A stretch of 64,000 bases of DNA from Mangifera indica (GCF_011075055.1 NC_058146.1:4836001-4900000); one strand, 5' to 3'; shown: positions 40,542 through 51,929, counted from the stretch's first letter. Numbers and translations: made by a program. The notes: generated by a model from the letters alone, not told the origin.

Positions 40542-40817
40542 TTAATTACAGATAAAGCAAGCATTATTTCCATAATTTCCAACATCCTCCATGTGCTTAG
40601 GAGAAATGGAGCTGACTTTCTCCTTCATAAAGCATGAGATTTTAGTTTTCTGAGCCATTGTATAAATCGGAGAATAAGGATTGCTTATGTAGTAATCCAA
40701 TTGCCATTCATTGTTGTCACTTTGTAAAATCAAATTATTATCCACCAGTTCATTTTGTACCAAAAATATAAGAAGTGCAAAGTGTACAAGAAGTAGTACA
40801 TAACTGAATTTTTTCAA
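40542..40817 (-). CDS. Possible small secreted protein, 91 aa
   Basis: Open frame with a good signal-peptide-like start (MKKFSYVLLLVHFALLIFLV) followed by a polar chain ending CFMKEKVSS...ACFICN. I do not recognise a family. Paralogous DNA at about 58570-58760 is frameshifted and interrupted, and the 47600-47720 segment retains only the 3-prime part, so this is either the one surviving copy or a chance frame. An intron or wrong frame cannot be excluded. Confidence 0.3.
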   Translation of the reverse strand: MKKFSYVLLLVHFALLIFLVQNELVDNNLILQSDNNEWQLDYYISNPYSPIYTMAQKTKISCFMKEKVSSISPKHMEDVGNYGNNACFICN

Positions 40818-42700
40818 GTGTCAATCAAATATTTATATAAACATTATTTCCACAAAGTGTACAATATTTGAGAAGGATCTTACAGCAGTTTAGCGTCCAT
40901 GACCAAGGCTGCGGAATTAAAAGAAATTTTCTACAAGAAAATTGTGAAAAAAAGAAAAACAAATGCCATTAAAGAAGCATCGAACCTTGGGAGGGCGTGT
41001 GCCACGTGGAAAGTGGGGGTCTTCCAGGGTGTTGTGTGAGATATTGACATGAAAAGGTGGTCGCATTTGGCAGGTGTTAGGCGTCCCTTTGAGCTGAATG
41101 GGGGACACTCATCGTATAGTAAATTGGTGCTAGCAGATGGGTGTTTGCAAATTGAGCGACGCACGAGGGTATACACCATTTTCTAGTAAGGGAGAGTTGT
41201 CACGACTCAAAGTTGGTGAGCATGACAGAGGTTCGTAAAGACAAAATGAGAGTTAAAATTAGTCCACCTCAAAAGTAGTATATGAGGAAGATTTTATAAT
41301 AGTTTGATAATCATAAGTAGTAAAAGCTTGTATATCAATTACTTCTCATTTCAAACTTAGTGAATAGCAACCTTCAAATAATGATATTGAATGGGAGTAT
41401 ATGTCAAAATTTTTGTACTCTAATATAGTGGATAGCTTATGTATACAACGGTTTGTACAAGGTTTGATATTTCACAAGTAGTGGTGAGCAAATATATGCA
41501 TGATCCTGATAAATGACATTGACAAACTATGGGATAGATTCTATAATATAAGAATGAGTAAGCAAATTAGGTGGTTTGCAAGGGTTAAAGACATAGCTCA
41601 TGAGCCAACATCTACTTATACATAATATAAGAATTATTCGATGATGATATATATGTAAGGTTGGATTTGAATCGAGTTTGTTTGAACTCAAAAATGAGCT
41701 CGATTTGAACAAGTCTAAAATAAACTTAGCTTAAACAAACTTGAACTTTAGATTGAACCTGAGAGTTAAATATTTTCAAGTTCTAAGGGTGTTCGACTTA
41801 TCAAACTTAGAAGTTTAGAAAAATTTAATACGAATTAACAAAAATGATATTTTTTTTACCAATAAACATCAAAATAACGTAGTTTGTCATTTTTTTACTA
41901 CAATATCAAACCGAATTTAAAACTCAATTTGAATTGGAGCCGAACTTAAGCTTGACTCCCCTCAAGTGAGTCAAGCTTGAATAACTTTAAGGGGAGCTTG
42001 ACAAGCTCAAGCTCGATTTGGGAGCCTGAAAAGTGTTAAATATTTTCAAGTTCTAAGAGTATTCGACTAGTCAAGCGTGAAATTTGAAAAAATTTGATAT
42101 AAATTTACTAAAACGATATCATTTTGACCATTAGACATCATTTATGAGGTCATTTTTTAGAATTTATTATTCGATTACAGTATCAAATTTAGTTTAAAAC
42201 TCAATTCGATTTGAATTGAAGATGAACTTAAGTTTGACTCTTTTCAAATCGAGTCAAGCTTAAGCATTTCAATTTGAATCAGAGACAAACTCAAGTTCGA
42301 CTTTATTCAAGTTGAGCCAAGCTCAAGCTTGAGCTCGACTTGACTTGAATTAAATTCTTATCGATTTTATATTTGTAGTACTATATTTCTATTTATTAAA
42401 CACTATAATACTATTCATGTTGTGTTGATGAATAGTTACACTTTATTTACCAACATTATAACTTGATAGATCACAATTTCAGGATTTAAGAATTCCTAAC
42501 TGGGCTCCAAGGATTCAAATTGGTTTGCAAGACATTAAATGTTCAGGAGAGCAGTTACACATCAACACATAGTTTTACTATTTATGAATAATTACAATTT
42601 ATTTATCAACATTACAACTTAGGTAGAGGTCTACCTGGGCAACAATAAATATAATTCATGCAATTTCAGGATTTAAGAATTCTGAACTGGGCTCCAAGGA
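40818..42700. other. Spacer between loci 5 and 6
   Basis: No supported gene. It holds the GAGCTCGA repeat (41640-42370) and a duplicated tail of exon 2 at about 42481-42545 (aggatttaagaattcctaac..., against 42668-42730). Overlapping frames at 40917-41179 have no domain. Confidence 0.5.
41640..42370. repeat. GAGCTCGA/TCAAGCT-rich repeat with internal 270-bp tandem duplication
   Basis: Dense gagctcg, tcaagct and tttgaatc motifs. The segment tattttcaagttctaag occurs at 41771 and again at 42041, 270 bp apart, and the aaaa(t/c)gatat...atttt(g) core also repeats. Its paralogue is at 59590-60300. Confidence 0.6.
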
Positions 42701-42701
42701 T

Positions 42702-43550
42702 TCAGAGTGGTTGGCAAGACGTTACATATTGGGAAGAGTAGTCCCTGTAAAACCTCGTCAAGACTGTCTTGCTTTGCAAAGATAACTGAAGCAGCTTCAT
42801 AGCCTAGAAAAAGTAGATCAAATAGAAAGCAGTATTTCTCAGCCTTAATTAGAATATTTGGGTAGAGAAATTATCAATATGGTATTTGTAATAAAGCCAA
42901 TAACAAAGGGAGCAAATGTAACTTACCGCTTGCACATCCAACATAAGCCGCAGCTCTAAAATACCTTCCTTCTTTTTAAGCAAAGGAACTACATCTTTAG
43001 TAGACATAGGCATAAATTCCAAATTATCCTTCACAATGAAAGTCATCAAACCTTTTATAAATCCACCGTCAACAGGAAATCCAGTGTTTGCAGGTGAAGG
43101 AGGAACATAGGACAAGGCGGGCGTCATTTTTTGATTGCACCGAGGACACATCAAGTTTGGAACGTCAGCCACAAATAAATGGCAGTTAGAACAACCGTAT
43201 GATTCTCGATTATGCAGTTCATAATCAGAAAGCAAAAGAGGGATTTCAGTGGCGGATATAGGGACTCTAGGATTTAGCAGTGCTTTCTTGTTTTGGTTTG
43301 GTAGCAAGTAGGATTCGCTAGGACTTTCAATGGTCTCATAGAGTTTGGCCAGTGAACCCACCATGTCTTCTTTTAAGATCCTAGTGACAGTGGCAAGTGG
43401 CAAAGAAAGAAGGTATAAGAGAAAATCTACAAAATCTTTGCCAGCTTCAGCAAAAACAACTTTGTCAGCATTTGTGTCAACAAAAAGGTTCAAACTTACT
43501 TTTATTTTAGGTTCTGAGGCAGCTGGCATGGTTTCTTTGAACGTTTGCAA
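42702..43550 (-). CDS. DUF674 family protein, type II (locus 6), 241 aa
   Basis: Exons 43550-42927 and 42803-42702; donor GCG/GTAAGT, acceptor CTAG/GCT, phase 0. Start MQTFKETMPAASEPKIKVSL; end AMKLLQLSLQSKTVLTRFYRDYSSQYVTSCQPL. The core contains AEAGKDFVDFLLYLL, the Cys pairs CSNC and CPRC, and GGFIKGLMTFIVKDNLEFMPMST. A second in-frame Met (residue 8) is an alternative start. A TATA-like tatata lies near 43589. It differs from locus 10 at only five residues (three in exon 1, two in exon 2), showing very recent duplication. Function unknown. Confidence 0.87.
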
Positions 43551-44755
43551 GCTCTCTAGCTATACGAACCATGGACACATTGTTAAGCTATATACAAGGA
43601 AGAAGAAGAACTGTTTGCAATTAGGAATCTGTATTTGTATTTATTTCACGCCAAAGTTGGAATCCCGTGGCCAATGGAGACGGTTCTATACCTCTCTTAA
43701 TTTGTTTAATCAAGATATTAAGAATCATTGCACTGTCAATGGTTCCCAATTCATTACTTGGCTTAGAATATTGAAAATTCTTCCTTCTGGGAGTCAGTCA
43801 AATTAAATCTTGGCATCAAAGTTTCTCTCATTTACCTCTACCTCAGATTAACTTACATATATAGGAGTCAGTGATTCCATCATCTTCTCAAAAAGTAAAT
43901 TAATTATCGCAGATGAAGCAAGCATCATGTTCAGTGGCCCTATAATGAGTTGAAAACCACCATACACCTTATTTTAAAATATATCAAATTTTATTCCATA
44001 TAACCAAGAACTTACTATAGAGATAATTCAAAGATATCATAAGACATGAAACATTAATTTTAGTTAAAAAATGAAAGAATAAAAATATGGTACATTCAAA
44101 GAGTTACTGTAAATAACAATAGATAAAATTTTAACTTCTTTTTTTTACCTTACCCAATTTAAGAAGATATTTCCTTTAAATTTAATATGAGTAATATTAC
44201 GTATAAAAATAAATTATATAAACTTATATATACAACATTCAGATGAATGATTTTAAAACGAGAAAAAAAATAAACAATCCCATCTCTCAATTAAAAGTTT
44301 TTATTTGTATGTATAATTTTATTTATTTAATATTCAACCCTAAACCATTTAATCTAGTAAAAATGGGAAATGTTTGTCAAGACAAATTTATAACTAAGAA
44401 TTAAAAATTAAAAAATTCTAATGGAACAATAATATTTAATTACAATTTAAGGCCCACTTGAGGGTGGGCCTGATTGCAAACTTTCAAATTTTTTTTCCAT
44501 ACATGTCCACAATTAAAAATTGGCCTGATACATACAAACGACTCCTTTTAAGTTGAAGGTGGGCATGGGCCTACCCTCACAAGGCCCAAGTCCACCCCTA
44601 ATCTAAGAAAGGCCTTCGGATCATGCAAAGGAAATATTGCGGTTACGGTTGGAAAGTTATGGCTCAGGCCAGATGATATGTCTGATACATGGTTTTTTCC
44701 TGTCTTATACATATGCAATAAAATTGAACCAATCAATTACTTAAATACATGCAAC
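43551..44755. other. Spacer downstream of locus 7 / upstream of locus 6
   Basis: Non-coding, AT-rich, nearly identical to 61495-62999. The segment around 44450-44740 (gggtgggcctgattgc...) is also shared with 53050-53350. An antisense open frame continues to 43806 but is a shadow of locus 6. Confidence 0.6.
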
Positions 44756-46008
44756 TAGGCATGGCAATGGACCGGGCCAGATATGGCTCAACCCATCGGG
44801 CTTATGTGTTGGGTTCAAGGCCCATACAATAATGGGCCTTCGGACTTAATTGGCCCATATATTTTATAAAGTCCGACCCTATATAAAAATGGGTCACTCC
44901 ATTTAAACAATTATTTTAAAATTTTTAATTAAAATTTTTAAATACAAATTATTTTTTAATTATTAAAATAAATAACAATATCTCGAACATTTTATTCATA
45001 ATCTCTCATTTATGACAAAGAAATATTGTGGTTACATGATAAAAAAAATAAGTTTATAATATAGTACAAATAAATTGATTTACATACTGTATAAATTACA
45101 AATATAAATAAAATATATATACTACACCTAGGGCTGGATTCGAGCCGAGCCGAGCTCGGCTCGCAGCCAGCTCGGGCTCGGCTCGGCTTTTTGAGGGCTG
45201 GCTCGAGCTCGACTCGAGCCGAATTCGGCTCGGCTCGAGTTCGGCTCGGTAACGGCTCGGCTCGGCTCGTTTTTTATATCAAAACGACACTGTTTTGTAT
45301 ATATATATAAATCAAAACGACGCCGTTTTGTATAAAAAAATTTTAAAAAAAATATACCGAGCCAGCTCGGGCTCGGCTCGAGCTCGATCGAGCCGAGCTG
45401 AGCCCGGCTCGTTTCGGGCTCGAACTGAGCCGAGCCGAGCTCGAGCTCGAGCTGGCTCGGCTCGAATCCAGCCCTAACTACACCATTTCTCTACTCATTT
45501 TTGACATTCAAATCTCTGAATTCTTTTGACATTGGATCTATTTGTAATATTTTGTAATGATAAAATTGAAATGAAAATGAAATTATAGATACAAAAAATT
45601 ATTATTTACAAATTTAGATAATTTTCAAAAAAGAGTTGATGAGAGAAAATGAGATTGAAAATATTGAGAGATTGAAATTGATGAAGAGTTGGATCGGTTT
45701 GTATAAAGAAAAATAAATAAATTAAAAAATTAAAAAAAAAAACCTAAAGGCTTTTACCTTTGTGGTAGAAGGGCATAAGCCCTTTTGCCGTCTAATTTTC
45801 GTATTTTTATTTTTTAAATAGTAATGGATCGCTCTGGGTCAGCCCATGAACTTAATATTAAAGCTTATGACTTGACTCGAAAAGTCTATAGGCTAGGCTC
45901 AACACACTACAATACTAGAACAGGTTTTATCGGACTGAACTTTAAATTTATGTTTCAGATTGGGCCTTCATTAGGTCTGGCCTAGGCCCAACCCAATTGG
46001 CATGTCTA
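44756..46008. mobile_element. hAT-type non-autonomous element (897 bp) with a nested MITE
   Basis: Flanked by CATGCAAC at 44748-44755 and 46009-46016. Left end TAGGCATGGCAATGG, right end (reverse complement) TAGACATGCCAATTGG. GGGCC-rich subterminal sequence, no transposase. Removing the nested element at 45129-45476 and its 8-bp duplication leaves 897 bp, exactly the length of the paralogous copy at 63000-63896. The empty site is at about 53365. A 50-bp tandem duplication of the flank (ctacatgcaactcgagg / ctatatgcaactcgagg) follows at 46006-46090. Confidence 0.85.
45129..45476. mobile_element. hAT-type MITE (348 bp), GAGCCGAGCTCG-rich
   Basis: Perfect inverted ends TAGGGCTGGATTCGAGCC / GGCTCGAATCCAGCCCTA, flanked by ACTACACC at 45121-45128 and 45477-45484. 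The subterminal sequence consists of dense GAGCCGAGCTCG repeats and the centre of two AAAACGAC..GTTTTG copies. It sits inside the older element 44756-46008; the paralogous position in 63000-63896 is empty (actatatcatttct near 63366). The plus-strand frame here is a by-product of the short repeats. Confidence 0.9.
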
Positions 46009-46451
46009 CATGCAACTCGAGGTTCAAATCCAACTCATTATTTTGGTCTAATTGTCTATATGCAACTCGAGGTTCAAATCCAACTAATTATTTTAGTCTA
46101 ATTAGAGACTAATTTCTAAAGAAAATTGAGACTTTTTTATCTGTCATTGTGCATTACATCATAAACATCTTACTACATCATCTTTTTTTTTTAAAGTATA
46201 TTGATCCATTTTGATAATATATATTGTATCATAAAATATGTATCATATCGTATAATATATTTACCCTCTTGTATCAATTTGATATATCTGATAATAAATA
46301 TCGTAAGATACTGATAATTACACCCACAAAAAATATATATAGAGAGAGAGATGATGCTGCTTATCTAGTTTAATTTGCATTCTTATAAATCATAAATATC
46401 ATATAAATGAATCAATTTTAGTAAAATACATTTTTTTAAACTTGATTCCAC

Positions 46452-47277
46452 TTAAGAAAACAAGGAAAGCTTATTTTGACCCATCATTTGAATTTTTTCA
46501 AAGAAAACTCTTGTCAATACATTCTTACATTCCAAAGATGCCTTCAGCAACATCAAACCCTAACAAAAACACCAAATATATGAGTATAATTATAATAATC
46601 CGAGCTTAAATTTGTTTAAAGTGATAATCAAATACGGAAAAATTATATGTTTGACAAACCTCTTGAACACCAAAATCAACAACCTTCTCTTCAAGTGAAC
46701 GCAAATCCTTAACGTTAGACTTATTTAGCAAGTTGATGACACTTGTTGTAGACATCGGCTTCAACTCCAAGTTATCCGTCACCATGTATGTCACCACCCC
46801 TTTAACGAAGCCCCCCTCAGCCACGGCCGCCGTACTTGTCCCAACGGACTTACTACTAGCAGTTAAATAAGGAACCTCTCTGGTCATTTGCCTGTTGCAA
46901 CTTGGACAAACAATCTTCGGATTATCAGCCACATTTGAACTGCAGTATGGGCACAGGTAAACATTCCGTTTCTCAAATACATGATCGGGCAACAAGAGGG
47001 GTATTTCAGTAGAAGAAATTGGAGACTTTGGATTTAGTAGAGAATTCTTGTCTTGGTTTGGATGCATGTATGTTTCACTCAGACCTTTAATGCTCTGGTA
47101 AAGGTTACCTAAGCAGCCAACCATGCTTTTCTTCTCCAAGAGCCTTACAACAGTGGCAACAGGCAAAGAAAGTAAATAAAAGAGAAAATCTGCAATTTCT
47201 TTCTCAGCTTCAGCAAATAGCACCTTTTTAGCTTCACTGTCAACAAGAAGCTTCAGCTTAAATTTTTTCTCAGCCAT
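46452..47277 (-). CDS. DUF674 family protein, type I (locus 7), 241 aa
   Basis: Exons 47277-46660 and 46559-46452, phase 0. Start MAEKKFKLKLLVDSEAKKVLFAEAEKEIADFL; exon 2 begins GLMLLKASLECKNVLTRVFF. Cys pairs CPYC and CPSC. The frame is open upstream to 47358, but the Met at 47277 matches the paralogues and the TATA-like box (47326-47334) lies inside that upstream frame. Its upstream sequence is chimeric: about 63 bp above the Met it switches from the type I promoter sequence to the upstream flank of a type II gene (ttggaatcccgtgg at 47341), so expression may differ from locus 8. Function unknown. Confidence 0.83.
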
Positions 47278-47765
47278 GGATAATTTTGGTGTGTGTAGAA
47301 CTAGGTGAATAAAATGGGAAAAGCTAAATATATAGTGAAGTTGGAATCCCGTGGCCAATGACCATGGTACTATACTTTTCTTTGTTTAATTAAGATATTT
47401 AGAATCATAGTACTATCAATGGTTCCCCATTCATTACATTACTTGGCCTGTTGGCTATGAAATTAATTAGACTGCCTTAGAATATTGAAAATTCTTCCTA
47501 CTGGGAATGAGTCAGATTAAATCTTGGCATCGAAGTTTCTCTCATTTACTTCTAGCTTAGATTAACTTGCATATATGGGATTGAGTGATTCCATCATCTT
47601 TTCAAAAGGTAAAAAAATTCCAGATGAAGCAAGCATTATTTCTATAATTTACAACGTCCTCCTTGTGCCTAGGAGAAATGGAGCTGACCCTCTCCTTCAT
47701 GATGCATGAGTTTTTAGTTTACTAAGCCATTTTATAAAAAAAATATTCTAAGGGGTTTTTACTAA
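47278..47765. other. Chimeric spacer upstream of locus 7
   Basis: 47341-47740 matches the region upstream of type II loci (40290-40680 and 57703-58075), not the region upstream of other type I loci. No gene. Confidence 0.65.
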
Positions 47766-48531
47766 GGGAAATTGAAATTTTTACCCTTATTGTAATTCGT
47801 GTATACATAAATGTCACTCATTCTAAAACTTAAACAAATATACCACAACAGTAATCTACTTTCTCAAAATACCCCTCCTACATTTATACAGAGAGTCTCT
47901 CTTTTTCTCTGTAATTTTTTTTCTCTTTTTCCACATCTTTTAAGTGATAAAAGAATCATATAGAAAATAGAATAAGTGCTTCAAAAACAAAAGAAGAAAG
48001 AAAAAAACTGAAAAAGGAAATAGATTTCAGATTAAGAATTCTTAACTGAAAAAAAAAAGTTAAAAGGTTGGCCGAATTAAAAGGGTTAGCGTTGACGCCA
48101 ACCCTTTATAATGTTTTATGTGTTGAGGGTTGGCACTTCAAAAGTTAAAAAGGGTTGGCGTAGACCTGGCCACGGTTCATGAACCGTCAGTTTCGGTTCG
48201 AAACTACCGGTTCACGGTTCGAAAACATAAGGACCTTGAATAGAAACCGTAATAGGACAGTTCGTCCACGGTTCGAAACCTCTGGTTCCGGTTCATGGCT
48301 CCGGTTCGAATCGACGGTTTCTGTTTGAAATCGATATTGAACCGTCAATTTTAATGCATAATCTTGATTTAATTTTTAAATTATTAATTACAATAATTGA
48401 AAATTAAAAGAAAAACTTGGACTTAATTTTTCAATTAAGCTTTCTACGTATCTTCTTGAGGTTTAGAATAATCAAAGTTTATGTAGTTCTCTTACCTTTG
48501 CATATCTAATAACTGGCAATACCCTCTTATC

Positions 48532-50650
48532 TTACCATTCATCTCCACTATCTTGAGTATTATTTCCCGTCATCGAACTACCCGTAGTTAAATCAAACGA
48601 TTCTTCATTGAAGTCTACTTTTATTTCTTGTTGGCGTAATTCGGCTCTTGTCCAATCGCCCATGCATACTTGGGTTTCAATAGATTCGGAAGCCAAACTT
48701 GATCGCCTCTCATCCAATATATTACCCCCTTAACTAAAAGTTTGTTCTACTGCGACAGTTGATACTGGTACTGCTAGAACTTGTTTAACAATAGCTGCTA
48801 ATGTTGGAAAAGTTGATACGTGTCGACTCCACCATTCTAAAACTGGAAAGTCTTTATTTATATTGTTGTCACCAAACTCAAAAATAGTAGTTAAATAAAT
48901 ATCAAGCTCCGAGGTGGAGCCTAATGTTTCTCTTGGTCTTTTGCCCCTTTGCATCATAATACGATCACCATAACTCATAGTTTGGGTTAATGATGGGGCA
49001 ATAGGTGGTAGAGAGGTAGAAGAACTACCATAAATTAATGAATATTCAGTATAAATTTCCTTAATTAAATTCATAATATTAGCTATAGTTAATGAAATAT
49101 TAACTTTATCTAATTACAAACATTCATAATATAATGTCAAATAATCTGTGACACCATCTAATTTAAATCTAGGATAAAAAAAACATGCAATAAGAAAAAG
49201 TTCTGGAATTGTTTTATAGTAACTTAACCATTTTGTTTTCATTAAAAAAATAGCTTCTTGTAGAATAATATCTTGTTCGGCTTCTTGTAAAGCCCAATAA
49301 TATTAACAGTTTCATTTAAAAACAAATGAGAAGTGGGATAATAAACCCCACTTAAAGTATATGTTGCATTATTAAAATTTCTTAATACATTTAAAACTTT
49401 TTTACAAATACCCCAATATTGTGGATATAATGTAATTTGTGGCACATGTTGTGAAATAAATGAGCATAATAAATCCCTATAATCAAAAGACTCGTTGAGT
49501 AATTTATATATTGAATTCCAACGAGTCAGCACGTCTTTAGGAAATCTTTTTGATATTTTATTATGTTGTTTACAAAATTTACCCCATTATTTCATAGTTT
49601 GGGGATGTGTCCATAAAAATGAAATTGTTATTTTTATTAGACTAATAAAATTATTAAGACAATGTAAACCATCTTGTACACATAAATTTAATACATGACA
49701 TGCACATATAATATGAAAAAATCTACCACCTAAATTAAGTTTATAAATATTAATTAAATCATTTATTGAGACAGTATTTGAACGTGCATTATCAAATGAA
49801 ATTGAAAAAATTTTATAACGTAATTTATATTCTTCTAATATTCCTTTAATTATTCTATAAATATTATCGGTCGTATGTCGTTCATCAAACACCCTAAATG
49901 ATAAATTTTTTTTTTGTAATAGAAAATTGTCATCTATCCAATGACAAGTTATACCCATATAAGAGTGAACTTGTCAATGATCACTCCAAATATCACTACA
50001 TAGAGATACACGCCCACTAAAATTTGTAAAAAATTGAATTAATTCTTTTTTTTGTTTTTTATATAAACTAAATAATGTTCTTTTTAATGTATTTCTTCTA
50101 ATAGTTTTATGTGCAGGATTTAATGCAGTTTTACAATAATTATTAAAACGTAAATTTTCACCAAAACTAAATGTTAAATGACCTATTGCTATCATTTTTG
50201 TAGATTCTTCTTTACTTTTATTATCACTATACATAAATAAAGATTTGTGTGTAGAACCATACCCGGTTATTTGTATTTGGCCTCAGCGTTACCCCTTTTT
50301 TTCGGATGCTTTGACTCCAAGTGTCTTTTGAATGTCCTGTATCTACCTCATTATTTGAATTTACAAATTTGCCTACAATAATTGCAAACAACATCGAAAT
50401 TACCATCTTCCTTTTGTATTTTTTTGAAATGAATCTTGAAAATATTGAATGTAGGAGTTTTTTTAGAGTATTGTTCGTGTTGTTCCATCTTCATCTGTTG
50501 TTGATGTTATTGTTGTTGCTTCATCTCTTCATATTGACTTTCACTTTCTTGTGTTGAAAAATCATCTATAAGTTGATTTTCATTCACATTTGATATATGT
50601 AAATATTGACCAAATCTCCTATTACCGGAAGAATTTCCACTACTTGTCAT
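48532..50650 (-). pseudogene. hAT transposase (BED zinc finger + hATC dimerisation domain), degenerate
   Basis: Reading down the minus strand: start at 50650 (MTSSGNSSGNRRFGQ), a Gln-rich stretch with a stop, a BED-type zinc finger (VVCNYC ... TFKRHLESKH) with internal stops, then the catalytic region: ..LCSDIWSD, stop at the position normally Trp, GITCHWID..RVFDERHTTDNI, FFHIICACHVLNLCVQDGL, DVLTRWNSIYKLL, a frameshift near 49290, and the C-terminal hATC domain (LDIYLTTIFEF...DFPVLEWWSRH...VSTVAVEQTFS, stop, DERRSSL). At least four stops and one frameshift, so it cannot make transposase. The family is the RICESLEEPER/DAYSLEEPER-like hATs of plants. Confidence 0.88.
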
Positions 50651-50654
50651 TTTT

Positions 50655-50830
50655 TAATAATAAATAAAATTAATTATGTAAATAAATTATTTGATTAATT
50701 ATAAAAGATAATAAAAAAATAAATAAAATTAATTATATAAATAAATTATATAATTAATTAGGAAAGATAACACAAAAATAATAAATAAAATTAATTATAG
50801 AAATAAATTATATAATTAATTATGAATTGT
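50655..50830. repeat. ~65-bp AT-rich tandem repeat, three units, inside the hAT element
   Basis: aataaataaaattaattat.(t/g/a)a.aaataaatta repeated at about 50660, 50722 and 50784, just upstream of the transposase start; probably the transposase promoter or subterminal region. Confidence 0.6.
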
Positions 50831-51077
50831 ATAATAAAAATAGAAATTAAAATTAATAAACAATTAAGAAAAAATTTAATTAAATTTAAAAGAATTTGAT
50901 TGAATTGAAAGATTGAGAGAGTATTAAGAGTTGAAAGAATGAGAATGAGAGTTTGAAGGATTGAGAGTGAGAGTAGTAGAGAGATTGAAATTTGAGAGAA
51001 TGAAATTTGAATTGATATATATATAAAAAAAAAATTTGAAAAAAATTAAAAAATAGGGGGTTAAATTGCAATTTAAA

Positions 51078-51195
51078 AAATTGTAGGGGACCAACGATCC
51101 CCTGCAATTTCTCTGAAAATTGTAGGGGACCGTTGGTCCCCTGCAATTTCTATGAAAAATTTGCAAGGGGCTGGGTCCCCTGCAATTTCTTCTTC
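51078..51195. repeat. Palindromic tandem repeat (TTGTAGGGGACC... units) in hAT element
   Basis: Three units of about 50 bp, each itself an inverted repeat (attgtaggggacc ... ggtcccctgcaat; the third reads ttgcaaggggctgg...). It lies between the transposase start and the right end. Confidence 0.65.
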
Positions 51196-51929
51196 TGTTG
51201 CAAGCCAACGGTTTCCTGCGCAGGGAACGGTTGGCTATTTAAATAAATTTTAAAAAAATTCTAAAATTCAAAAAAAATTCAAAAATTTTTGGTTCAGCAC
51301 AGTAAACCACCAGTTTATATATCGGTTCATAAATCAGTGTGAACCGACGATTTCACGGTTCTAATTTAGGTAAACCGGAACCGAACAGCCAAAATCTGGT
51401 TTCGATTTCGATTCCAGTTTTGGTTTCATCCGGGTCGATTTTGGTCCGGTTCATGGGCCAAACCGGCCCATGGCTAGGTCTAGGTTGGCGTGTGCTTTTT
51501 AACTTTTTTTTTAATTAAATGTCAACCTTTTTTTCGGTTAAATCCTACTAAATGATCTTCTTTGATCATCATTTCTTCTAGGATATAAAATGGATGTGGC
51601 TGAATTTTTGTGGGTTGTTTTTTTTATATCCTTACTTTGAAGAATTCTTAATCTGAAATTCATTTCCTTTTTCAATTTTTTCCTTCCTTCTTTTATTTTT
51701 GAAGCGTTTATTCTATTTTCTGCATGATTCTTTTATCACTTGAAAGATGAAAAATAAGAGAGAAAAAATTATAGAGAAAAAAAAAAAGAATCTCTGCATA
51801 AAAGTAGAAAGAGGGTATTTTGGAGAAGTAATTATTATTGTGGTATATTTGTTTAAGCTTTAGAATGAGAGATATTTATGTATACACGGATTACAATAAG
51901 GGTAAAAATTTCAATTTTCCTTTTACTAA

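Larger units (their letters stand above)
48161..51482 (-). mobile_element. Complete hAT transposon (3322 bp), dead transposase
   Basis: Flanked by GGTTGGCG at 48153-48160 and 51483-51490 (8-bp duplication). Terminal inverted repeats TAGACCTGGCCACGG / reverse complement of right end TAGACCTAGCCATGGG. Subterminal regions at both ends carry repeated CGGTTCGAA/CGGTTC motifs. It encodes a degenerate hAT transposase on the minus strand. It is inserted in the middle of the Mutator-like element. Confidence 0.92.
47766..51920. mobile_element. Mutator-like foldback element with ~275-bp terminal inverted repeats
   Basis: Flanked by TTTTACTAA at 47757-47765 and 51921-51929, a 9-bp target duplication typical of Mutator-like elements. 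Ends GGGAAATTGAAATTTTTACC / reverse complement GGAAAATTGAAATTTTTACC; the inverted similarity runs for about 275 bp (47766-48040 and 51645-51920). Without the nested hAT transposon (48161-51482 plus 8 bp) it would be 825 bp. The interior repeats GGGTTGGCG/CGCCAACCC short motifs and has no coding capacity. Confidence 0.85.

Noticed and set aside
43345..43806. Plus-strand 153-codon frame antisense to DUF674 locus 6 (repeated at 61289-61750)
   Set aside because: It is the complement of a strongly coding exon plus its promoter, its conservation is explained by the recent duplication, and it has no domain or start context of its own.
45295..45477. Ser/Arg/Ala-rich plus-strand frame
   Set aside because: It is a translation of the GAGCCGAGCTCG repeats inside a MITE and ends at its terminal inverted repeat.
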